Assembly: GCA_030149625.1 (NCBI GenBank) | Contig: JASLHP010000101.1 | Location: forward strand, 1 to 9,191 | Reading direction: 5' to 3' | Origin: Solirubrobacteraceae bacterium | GTDB taxonomy: Bacteria > Actinomycetota > Thermoleophilia > Solirubrobacterales > Solirubrobacteraceae | Length of the DNA stretch: 9,191 nt | Part shown: piece by piece, positions 1 through 5,576 of the stretch | Numbering within the stretch: position 1 is the stretch's first letter | How the letters are laid out: every line of letters starts with the position of its first letter | Translations under genes and position numbers: made by a program | The notes under the pieces: generated by a model | Databases searched by the model: none | What the model was told of the DNA's origin: nothing | Seen by the model: only the letters and a program-made list of their open reading frames with translations

Positions 1-495
1 GAAACAAACCGGGCGGCGTGCCCAAAGGCGTCGATCATCGGGCATGCCGTGGTGCATACGCCGGTGCTTCCCGTGCCGCTTGAAGGGCCGGTGTACTTCG
101 TGAGCTACGGCTCGACGAAGTTCCCGGACGCGGTGCTCGACCTGTACGGCGATAACGTGCATGTCGAACTGCACGGCGAAACGTTCATCAGCAAGACGGG
201 CGTCACGAGCGCGACGTTCCGTGATACGCCGGATGTGCCGTTCGAATCGATCGAAGTCAACGTCCCGATGGGCGCCTATAGCGAGTTCGGCGCGAATCTG
301 CCCGCCAAGGACAGCTATGACTTTTGTGGCCAGAGGCTGAAGATGCCGACGTTCTTCAAGGCCCAGAACGGCCTAGAAATCCACCAGGAAACCCCGGTCA
401 CGATCACCGGCTGCCCCAAACCCAAGAAAGCAAAGAAGGCGAAGCACGCCAGCCACAAACACACGAAAACCCCAAGCCACCACAAAGCCAAGTAG
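1..495 (+). CDS. 3' end of a secreted/surface protein with a Lys/His-rich tail (5' end outside window)
   Basis: The frame is open from base 1 to a TAG at 493-495, giving 164 residues of a protein that starts upstream. An internal ATG at 49 exists, but the coding character continues to its left (a Cys-Pro-Lys-Ala-Ser stretch), so I treat the gene as truncated by the window edge. The visible part is rich in Gly, Val, Thr and Phe in short beta-strand-like segments (GPVYFVSYG, TSATFRDTPDVPF, MPTFFKAQNG). It has Cys near residue 7, in 'YDFCGQ' and in 'ITGCPKP', a spacing compatible with disulfides in an exported protein. The last 25 or so residues are almost all Lys, His, Ala, Pro and Thr. I recall similar beta-rich repeat proteins with a basic tail from Solirubrobacterales genomes, but their function is unknown to me. 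No membrane segment or terminator is seen. About 170 bases separate it from the endonuclease gene. Certain as a coding region, unsure of function. Confidence 0.75.
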   Translation, partial: ETNRAACPKASIIGHAVVHTPVLPVPLEGPVYFVSYGSTKFPDAVLDLYGDNVHVELHGETFISKTGVTSATFRDTPDVPFESIEVNVPMGAYSEFGANLPAKDSYDFCGQRLKMPTFFKAQNGLEIHQETPVTITGCPKPKKAKKAKHASHKHTKTPSHHKAK

Positions 496-665
496 CCGCA
501 CCGCGTCCCAGGCAGCCATCACACGATCGCACCGCGGCCACAGCGCCCGCCGTGGGGTGTGTCCGCCCTTCCATGTTTCTCAGACGGCCAACGAACGTTG
601 AGCCCGAGACCGCGGTGAGTGGGAGGAGCGGGCGGGGGCAGAAGCTTCATGGCAGACTCCGCGGC

Positions 666-1265
666 GTGTCGAGCCTGAGTCCCTACGACGGCGTTCCGCC
701 GGACAAGTGGGCTGCCAAGACGAACGCCCTACTCAAGGGCTATCCCCTCGAACGACGTGTGCTCGTCGAAGTGGTCCTCGAGGAGTGGGAGAGTATCTTC
801 GACTCGAGAGTCGGCAAGCTCGGCCTCAAGATCGGGGAGCACATCTTCCCCAAGCCACAGATCATGGGCGATTATCTGCATGAGCTGATCCCATACGACC
901 TTCAGGCGCGATATCCGGGCGTGTGGCGCCGCGATGCTACAGGGGCCGACAAGGATCTAGTGTACGTACCCGACGACTACTGGTCTACGGAGATCAAGAC
1001 GTCCTCGCATCCTGGCCAAGTTTTCGGCAACAGGAGCTACGCTCAGCCGGGTGCCGGAGGTAAGAAGTCCAAATCTGGCTTTTATCTCACGGTCAACTTC
1101 CAGAGGTGGGCGGACGTCGAAGACAGTCTGCCGGGGATACGGGTGATTCGTCTCGGCTGGCTCGACCACACGGACTGGGTTGCACAGGTCGCCGCGAGCG
1201 GGCAGCAGGCGAAAATCCGTCCCGAGGCCTACGCGGGCAAGCTCGTCGAGCTGTACCGCGCCTAG
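666..1265 (+). CDS. ScaI-family type II restriction endonuclease
   Basis: This is a predicted type II restriction endonuclease of the ScaI family; ScaI itself cuts AGTACT. From the GTG at 666 it is 199 residues. Visible signature: 'PYDGVPPDKW' at the N-terminus, 'HELIPYDLQARYPGVWR' around residues 72-88, then a PD-(D/E)XK-like core with D97 in 'DKDLVYVPDD' followed by E109-I-K111. After these come 'FGNRSYAQ' (120-127), 'KSKSGFYLTVNF' (134-145) and 'GWLDHTDW' (164-171). The assignment comes from memory of the family's conserved blocks. The start is uncertain: the frame stays open back to 324, with other candidates at ATG 573 and GTG 615. None has a well-placed Shine-Dalgarno; GGGAGGAG at 621-628 lies 37 bases before 666. 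I chose 666 because conserved-looking sequence begins there. It converges on the methyltransferase gene and overlaps it by three bases. GC content is lower than in the housekeeping genes to the right, which fits acquisition by transfer. Confidence 0.82.
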   Translation: MSSLSPYDGVPPDKWAAKTNALLKGYPLERRVLVEVVLEEWESIFDSRVGKLGLKIGEHIFPKPQIMGDYLHELIPYDLQARYPGVWRRDATGADKDLVYVPDDYWSTEIKTSSHPGQVFGNRSYAQPGAGGKKSKSGFYLTVNFQRWADVEDSLPGIRVIRLGWLDHTDWVAQVAASGQQAKIRPEAYAGKLVELYRA

Positions 1266-2176
1266 ACGCTGAGGCCGATCTGCGGTCGTTCGGCATCCAG
1301 CGCGTCACCCACCCGATCTAGGCGCTCAGCGGCAATCGTGACGTAATCGGCGTTGAGCTCAATGCCGACCACGGGACGATTCAGTCGCATTGCCACCTCG
1401 GCGGTGGTGCCGGAACCCATGAAGGGGTCGAGCACGAGTGCCCCGGGAGGGCTGCCGCCTTTGATAATGCGCTCGATTACGGCTACCGGGAACTGTGCGG
1501 GGTGCGGGGTGCGCTCCGGTGAACTGCGGTTGCGACCCGACGTTATCTTGGGAAACGACCACACATCGCCGGGATTTTTCCCAGCCAGATTGACCTTACG
1601 TCTGCCGTTCTTGAACTGGTTCGGGTACTTGATGTTCGGGTCGCGGACGGCGTCGAGATCGAAGTAGATTTTGTCCTGATCGCGCACGTACCAGAGGAAC
1701 TTCTCGTTGCGCGGTGAGTAAGCCAATTTTGCCGCAACGCCAGCCCCGTACTGCCACACAACCTCCTGAACGAGGAAGAACGGCACGCGGTCCCAGAGAA
1801 GGTATGGGATAGGGATGGCGCGCGCAGTATCAGGCACGGCTAGGTAGCCGAGATTGAGCCAGAATGCCCCGTCCAGGGAGGCGATCCGATAGACCTCTGC
1901 GATCCAGGTGGCGCACCAATCGATGTACTCGGCTACCTCGCGCTTGGCCTCGTACTCCTTGCCGATGTTGTATGGGGGCGAGGTGACCGTGAGGTCGAAG
2001 GTGTCTCGGGGTACGCGACTTAGCAGCTCCAAGCAGTCGCCCTCGTAGAGAAGGACGTTGTGACGGTCGTATGCGGGCGGTCCTAGTGCAGCCCGGATCG
2101 CCGTTAGGGGGTTTCCCGTATCCCAAGTCATGGCGTCATGAAACCCTAGCGTGCGGCGGCGTCGGAATACGAACAC
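1262..2176 (-). CDS. Beta-class site-specific DNA methyltransferase, probably cytosine-N4 (ScaI-like modification enzyme)
   Basis: S-adenosylmethionine-dependent DNA methyltransferase that would protect host DNA from the adjacent endonuclease. From the GTG at 2176 it is 304 residues. Motif order is beta class: the catalytic 'TSPPYN' (SPPY at residues 66-69) comes first and the AdoMet-binding 'DPFMGSGTT' (250-258) near the C-terminus, followed by 'VVGIELN'. A 'HPAQFP' block at 225-230 is also typical. Ser in place of Asp in the PPY motif points to N4-cytosine rather than N6-adenine methylation, which suits ScaI (AGTACT holds one C per strand). Starts: the frame opens at GTG 2218, and an ATG at 2131 would give 289 residues. 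I prefer GTG 2176 because AGGAG at 2186-2190 lies nine bases upstream; the ATG has no clear Shine-Dalgarno. Its TAG stop (1262-1264, read on the minus strand) shares the CTAG palindrome with the endonuclease stop. GC is about 58% in one sampled 60-base line, against 77% in a zwf line. Confidence 0.9.
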   Translation of the reverse strand: MFVFRRRRTLGFHDAMTWDTGNPLTAIRAALGPPAYDRHNVLLYEGDCLELLSRVPRDTFDLTVTSPPYNIGKEYEAKREVAEYIDWCATWIAEVYRIASLDGAFWLNLGYLAVPDTARAIPIPYLLWDRVPFFLVQEVVWQYGAGVAAKLAYSPRNEKFLWYVRDQDKIYFDLDAVRDPNIKYPNQFKNGRRKVNLAGKNPGDVWSFPKITSGRNRSSPERTPHPAQFPVAVIERIIKGGSPPGALVLDPFMGSGTTAEVAMRLNRPVVGIELNADYVTIAAERLDRVGDALDAERPQIGLSV

Positions 2177-2182
2177 ATGTTC
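2171..2182. repeat. 12-base inverted repeat GAACACATGTTC at the methyltransferase start
   Basis: Arms GAACA and TGTTC flank the two bases CA. The element lies between the AGGAG and the GTG start codon of the methyltransferase and covers that start codon, so a protein bound here, or the small RNA fold, would affect initiation. Restriction-modification genes are often autoregulated, but no controller protein gene is visible, so an operator role is only a possibility. Confidence 0.3.
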
Positions 2183-2185
2183 TGG

Positions 2186-2190
2186 CTCCT
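2186..2190 (-). promoter_or_regulatory. Ribosome binding site that selects the methyltransferase start
   Basis: On the minus strand AGGAG is followed by nine bases and then GTG (2176-2174), in frame with the methyltransferase. It is the only good Shine-Dalgarno among the candidate starts (2218, 2176, 2131) and is the reason for the start chosen. Confidence 0.55.
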
Positions 2191-2255
2191 GGCGACAAAG
2201 GCGCACAAGACCCTTCACCAGCGGTGTTTGCGCTGCTCAAGTCAAGCGCTGGCGC

Positions 2256-2274
2256 CGCGACCATATGGTTCGCG
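2256..2274. repeat. Near-perfect palindrome between zwf and the methyltransferase gene
   Basis: CGCGACCAT is followed directly by ATGGTTCGCG, its reverse complement with one extra T. It lies 38 bases after the zwf stop codon (minus strand) and 80 bases before the methyltransferase start. There is no T-run on the minus strand after it, so it is not a classical intrinsic terminator. It could be an operator for the methyltransferase, a processing hairpin at the zwf mRNA end, or a site marking the edge of the acquired segment. Confidence 0.35.
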
Positions 2275-2312
2275 CACAGCCAAGTTTCGCCCAGACAGCC
2301 CGGCCACCACCC

Positions 2313-3710
2313 TCACGGCGCCCAAGGACTGTGCCACTCGCCGAACCCCGACACCAGCCGGTCGCTCTCGGCGGGCCCCCACGAGCCCGGAGCATACGAG
2401 TGCACGCGCGGTGGTTCGCGCAGCAGTGGTTCGAAGATCCGCCACGTCTCTTCGACGCCGTCCTGGCGCGTGAAGCGTGTGCTCTCGCCGCGCATCGCGT
2501 CGAGCAGCAGCACCTCGTAGGGGGTGGGCGCCTCGCCGCCCTGCTCGGCGAACTCGACGTCGAGGTGGACCGCCTCGGGACCGGCGAGGTCAGCGCGATG
2601 GGCGTCGAGGACCACGCGCGTGCCCGTGCCCGGGTCGAGCTTGACGACGAACTGGTTGGGCTCCGGGCGCCGACGCCCGTGCTCCATGAAGCCGAGGCGC
2701 GGCGGCTCGCGAAAGACGACGCGCAGCTCCGTCTGCGTGAGCGCCAGCTTCTTGCCGCTGCGGATGAACCACGGCACGCCCGACCAGCGCCAGTTGTCGA
2801 TGTCCAGGCGCAGCGCCGCATAGGTCTCCGTGCTCGAGTCCTTCGCGACGCCGTCGATGTCGCGGTAGCCGTCGTACTGACCGCGCACGTAGTGCGCCGG
2901 GTTCGCGTCGGCGATCGCGCGGAACACCGCGAACTTCGCGTCCTTGAGCGTTTCCGCGTCGCTGCCCGCGGGCGCCTCCATCGCGGCCAGCGCGACGAGC
3001 TGCATCAGGTGGTTGACGACCACGTCGCGCAGCGCGCCAACCGGATCGTAGAAGTGCCCGCGGTCCTCGACTCCGAACTTCTCCGCCATCGTGATCTGCA
3101 CGTAGGCGATGTGGTTGCGGTTCCAGATCGGCTCGATCATCGTGTTCGCGAAGCGCAGATACAGGAGCTCGTCGGCGCCCATCTTCCCGAGGAAGTGGTC
3201 GATCCGATACAGCTGCGACTCGTCGATCGACTCGTGGATTTCGGCTGCGAGCGCGCGCGCCGAGGCGAGGTCGTGGCCGAACGGCTTCTCCACGACCACG
3301 CGCGCGGTTTTCGTCAGCCCCGCTTGCGCCAGCTGCTTGATCACCGGCCCGAACAGGAACGGCGGGACCTCCAGATAGAACACGGGTGTGCGCGCGTCGC
3401 CGACGGCCTCCTTCACGCGCCCGTACGTGGCCGCGTCGGTGAAGTCGCCGCTGACGTAGGACAGGCGGGCGGCGAAGCGCTCGAACACCGCCGAGTCGAC
3501 TTCCTCTCCGGCGCCTTCGATGCACTCGCGCGCGTGTTCGCGCAGACGCTCGACGCTCCAGCCGTCGACCGCCACGCCCACGATCGGACAGTCCAGCAGG
3601 CCGCGGCGCTCGAGCCGGTAGAGCGAGCGGAACGTCATCACCTTCGCGAGGTCGCCCGTGATCCCGAAGATCACCAGCACGTCCGCGTTCTGGCTCTCGC
3701 TGCTGGGCAT
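2313..3710 (-). CDS. zwf: Glucose-6-phosphate 1-dehydrogenase
   Basis: Oxidises glucose 6-phosphate to 6-phosphogluconolactone with NAD(P)+, the first step of the oxidative pentose phosphate pathway, in the cytoplasm. The product has 465 residues, within the usual family range of about 460-510. Visible marks: the N-terminal dinucleotide-binding loop 'FGITGDLAK' (15-23), 'EKPFGHD' (141-147) holding a substrate-binding Lys, and the active-site signature 'YRIDHFLGK' (168-176) with D171, H172 and K176. 'LRDVVVNHLMQ' (227-237) carries the catalytic His, and 'PWFIRSGKKL' spans 313-322. The N-terminus 'ITGDLAKVMTFRSLYRLERRGLLDCPIVGVA' resembles the shorter actinobacterial paralogue type rather than the OpcA-linked type with 'GASGDL'; no opcA is in view. 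The frame runs open upstream to 3890, but that part is antisense-like sequence within pyk. ATG 3710 overlaps the pyk stop by one base (TGATG), so translation is probably coupled. No strong Shine-Dalgarno is seen. Confidence 0.96.
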   Translation of the reverse strand: MPSSESQNADVLVIFGITGDLAKVMTFRSLYRLERRGLLDCPIVGVAVDGWSVERLREHARECIEGAGEEVDSAVFERFAARLSYVSGDFTDAATYGRVKEAVGDARTPVFYLEVPPFLFGPVIKQLAQAGLTKTARVVVEKPFGHDLASARALAAEIHESIDESQLYRIDHFLGKMGADELLYLRFANTMIEPIWNRNHIAYVQITMAEKFGVEDRGHFYDPVGALRDVVVNHLMQLVALAAMEAPAGSDAETLKDAKFAVFRAIADANPAHYVRGQYDGYRDIDGVAKDSSTETYAALRLDIDNWRWSGVPWFIRSGKKLALTQTELRVVFREPPRLGFMEHGRRRPEPNQFVVKLDPGTGTRVVLDAHRADLAGPEAVHLDVEFAEQGGEAPTPYEVLLLDAMRGESTRFTRQDGVEETWRIFEPLLREPPRVHSYAPGSWGPAESDRLVSGFGEWHSPWAP

Positions 3711-5119
3711 CAAAGAACTTGTATCTGGAACAGGCTCGTCGTGCCCGGCCGCCCCGACGGCAGCCCCGCTGTGATACCCACGCGCTTGCCGCGCTCGCAC
3801 CAGCCGAGCTCGACCACGCGCCGCGCCGCGTCCGCGATCAGCGCCTCGGTCGTCTCGTGGCGTGGCATCGACGCGGCCTGCACACCCCACATCAGCCCGC
3901 AGCGCCTGACCGTCTCTTTGCCGGGCGAGAGCGCGTAGATCGGCACCGTGGGACGGTGCGCCGAGACCAAACGCGCCGAGCGTCCCGAGAGCGTCGGTAT
4001 CACCAGAGCGTCAAGGCGCAGCTCGCGCGCGGCATCGCACAGGTTGTGCGCGATCGTGTACGCGGGATCGGAGTGCGTGCGGCGCACCCGCGACTCGTTC
4101 CAGCGCTCATACGGCGCGATCGACTCCGCCTGCACGGCCACCGCCGCCATCATCGCGACCGCCTCCACCGGGTAGGCGCCGACGGCGGTCTCCTGCGAGA
4201 GCATCACCGCGTCGGTGCCGTCGAGGATCGCGTTCGCCACGTCCGCGACCTCCGCCCTGGTCGGGCGCGAGGAGCTGACCATCGAGTCGAGCATCTGCGT
4301 CGCGGTGATCGACGGGCGCGCCATCGAGCCGGCGAGCTCGAGCAGCTGCTTCTGCACGATCGGCACCTGCTCGATCGGCAGCTCGATGCCGAGATCGCCG
4401 CGCGCGACCATCACGCAATCGGCGGCCGCGAGGATCTCGCCGGCGCGCTTGACGGCCTCGGGCTTCTCCATCTTCGCGATCAGCGGCAGGCGTGTGTGGT
4501 CGCGCACGGATATGACGTCGTCGGGGGATTGCACGAACGACAGCGCGACCATGTCGACGCCGATCGACTCGCCGTGGCGCAGCAGCTGCAGGTCCTCCTC
4601 GGGTACCGCCGGCAGCGACGCGACCGGGCCGGGGATGTTCAGGCCCTGACGCGAGGCGACGGCGCCGCCGACCTCGATCTCGACGTCCACCTCGCAGTCG
4701 CCAGCACGCACCTCTGTCACGCGCAGGCGCACCGAGCCGTCGGCGAGGTACAGGACGGAGCCCGGCTCGACCGCGTCCGGCAGTCCAGCCCAGGAGATGC
4801 TCATCTCGCGCGCGTCGCCCGGTCGATCGCCGTCGCCGCAGGAGAACGTCAGCCGCTCGCCCGGTGTCAGCTCGACGACGTCCTCGTGCAGCGGGCCGAT
4901 GCGGAGCTTGGGTCCCGGCAGGTCCTGCAGGATCGCCACCGGGCGCCCCGCCCTGCCGGCGGCGTCGCGCACACGGTGCACCGTCTCGGCGTGCTCCTCC
5001 AGCGTGCCGTGCGAGTAGTTCAGGCGCGCCACGTCCATGCCCGCCTGCACCATCCGCACCAGGGTCGCGGGCTCGCGGGAGGCGGGGCCGATCGTGGCGA
5101 CGATCTTCGTGCGGCGCAT
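3710..5119 (-). CDS. pyk: Pyruvate kinase, predicted K+-independent type
   Basis: Transfers phosphate from phosphoenolpyruvate to ADP, giving pyruvate and ATP, the last step of glycolysis. The product is 469 residues, normal for bacterial enzymes. Visible marks: 'TKIVATIGPAS' (4-14), 'ARLNYSHG' (31-38), the active-site signature 'LIAKMEKPEA' (213-222) with catalytic K216 and Mg-binding E218, 'VARGDLGIE' (238-246) with D242, 'ITATQMLDSM' (271-280) and 'DGTDAVMLSQETA' (300-312). The usual DTKGPEIR is 'DLPGPKLR' here (66-73): Thr becomes Leu and Glu becomes Lys (K71). The Lys is the known mark of K+-independent pyruvate kinases. The C-terminal domain is present and ends in 'SLFQIQVL' without an extra phosphohistidine domain. 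The ATG at 5119 has no clear Shine-Dalgarno, but a TACCGT box lies six bases upstream, so the mRNA may be leaderless. The gene leads the pyk-zwf operon. Confidence 0.97.
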   Translation of the reverse strand: MRRTKIVATIGPASREPATLVRMVQAGMDVARLNYSHGTLEEHAETVHRVRDAAGRAGRPVAILQDLPGPKLRIGPLHEDVVELTPGERLTFSCGDGDRPGDAREMSISWAGLPDAVEPGSVLYLADGSVRLRVTEVRAGDCEVDVEIEVGGAVASRQGLNIPGPVASLPAVPEEDLQLLRHGESIGVDMVALSFVQSPDDVISVRDHTRLPLIAKMEKPEAVKRAGEILAAADCVMVARGDLGIELPIEQVPIVQKQLLELAGSMARPSITATQMLDSMVSSSRPTRAEVADVANAILDGTDAVMLSQETAVGAYPVEAVAMMAAVAVQAESIAPYERWNESRVRRTHSDPAYTIAHNLCDAARELRLDALVIPTLSGRSARLVSAHRPTVPIYALSPGKETVRRCGLMWGVQAASMPRHETTEALIADAARRVVELGWCERGKRVGITAGLPSGRPGTTSLFQIQVL

Positions 5120-5125
5120 GCCCTG

Positions 5126-5131
5126 ACGGTA
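5126..5131 (-). promoter_or_regulatory. Candidate -10 box for leaderless pyk-zwf transcription
   Basis: On the minus strand TACCGT (TANNNT form) ends six bases before the pyk ATG, so transcription would start at or very near the A of the ATG. This matches the leaderless arrangement common in actinobacteria and explains the missing Shine-Dalgarno. I find no convincing -35, so support is modest. Confidence 0.35.
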
Positions 5132-5192
5132 TCGACGGCGGGCGCGGCCTGCGTCGTAGGTGTGCGTCGCAGGCCGGACTGGGCTCGCCGCG

Positions 5193-5198
5193 TAGCAT
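5193..5198 (+). promoter_or_regulatory. Candidate -10 box for leaderless transcription of the small gene at 5205
   Basis: TAGCAT (TANNNT form) ends six bases before the GTG at 5205, the spacing expected if the transcript begins at the start codon. It mirrors the pyk arrangement on the other strand of the same 85-base intergenic region. No clear -35 is visible. Confidence 0.33.
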
Positions 5199-5204
5199 CG
5201 AGGT

Positions 5205-5435
5205 GTGCTCGGGCCCTCGCGACAACTGCCACGGGTCGGCGCTCAGGCGCGGATCGTCTACTTCGGCGGAGACGTTGAGCTGGGCGTCGTCGTCGCCGTG
5301 CACGACGGGGGCCGGCGCCTCGAAGTGCGCAGAGACGGAGGAGAGGTACTCGCGTTCGTGCTCAGCCGGGCCACGGCGCGGTTCGTCGCGGCCGAGGGTG
5401 CGCAAGGGCCTCGGTTGGAGCTGCTCAACAGCTGA
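5205..5435 (+). CDS. Small hypothetical protein, divergent from pyk
   Basis: A 76-residue reading frame with no family I can name. The middle, 'ARIVYFGGDVELGVVVAVHDGGRRLEVR' (read in two parts: residues 15-30 and 31-42), alternates hydrophobic and charged residues with Gly-Asp turns. It ends in 'VLAFVLSRATARFV' (48-61), which suggests a small five-strand barrel of SH3 or S1/OB type. No signal peptide, membrane segment or catalytic motif is visible. The start is GTG 5205, with a second in-phase context lacking; a TAGCAT box six bases upstream fits a leaderless gene. Third-position GC is high, like pyk, so it belongs to the host background, whereas the spacer right after its TGA becomes abruptly AT-rich. 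It could be a nucleic-acid-binding accessory protein, but that is a guess from shape alone. That it is a real gene is likely but not certain. Confidence 0.55.
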   Translation: MLGPSRQLPRVGAQARIVYFGGDVELGVVVAVHDGGRRLEVRRDGGEVLAFVLSRATARFVAAEGAQGPRLELLNS

Positions 5436-5576
5436 CTATCGCATTTTTAGCATCATAAACGATGTATTATCGTCTAATAATCTTATAAGCTATCGAGAGT
5501 GATGCGTAATAGCGATCCTGATATAGTGCATCAGTATAGATTTGTTTTGCGTTGATTTGTGCTTTAGAAATCATAA
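5436..5576. promoter_or_regulatory. AT-rich control region upstream of hipB with two inverted hexamer pairs
   Basis: By hand count 46 of 141 bases are G or C (33%), in a window where coding DNA is near 70%. The hexamer GCATCA occurs at 5450-5455 and 5528-5533 and its reverse complement TGATGC at 5500-5505 and 5578-5583. This makes two inverted pairs, each with starts exactly 50 bases apart, repeating with a 78-base period. The two 57-base units (5450-5506 and 5528-5584) agree at about 32 positions and share the nine-mer AGTGATGCG at their ends. Inside are further small inverted repeats: ACGAT-N5-ATCGT (5459-5473), the palindrome CTTATAAG (5482-5489) and CTGAT-N7-ATCAG (5518-5534). HipB-type antitoxins bind inverted repeats in their own promoter, so this is the natural operator candidate. 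TATAGT (5522-5527) and TATAGA (5535-5540) could serve as -10 boxes, but no good -35 was found. Confidence 0.5.

Noticed and set aside
324..665. N-terminal extension of the endonuclease frame into the upstream gene
   Set aside because: The frame is open, but it overlaps the coding end of the first gene in another phase, is low-complexity Pro/Gln/Arg, and shows no relation to the endonuclease family blocks that begin near 680.
649..678. ATG 649 as the endonuclease start, after the GGGGGC at 634-639
   Set aside because: It is in a different frame and meets a TGA after nine codons, so it would need a frameshift to reach the endonuclease.
2151..3938. A long plus-strand open frame of 595 codons opposite zwf
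   Set aside because: Antisense shadow of zwf, whose motifs are complete on the minus strand. Its composition is dominated by Arg, Ala, Val and Asp with no domain pattern, as expected from reverse reading of GC-rich codons.
3719..5278. A long plus-strand open frame of 519 codons opposite pyk
   Set aside because: Same reason: full pyruvate kinase motifs lie on the other strand, and this frame is Arg/His/Ala-rich without motifs.
5482..5489. CTTATAAG palindrome as a stand-alone promoter -10
   Set aside because: TATAAG is a fair -10, but no -35-like hexamer stands 16-18 bases upstream, and in AT-rich DNA such matches are common. It is kept only as part of the control region.
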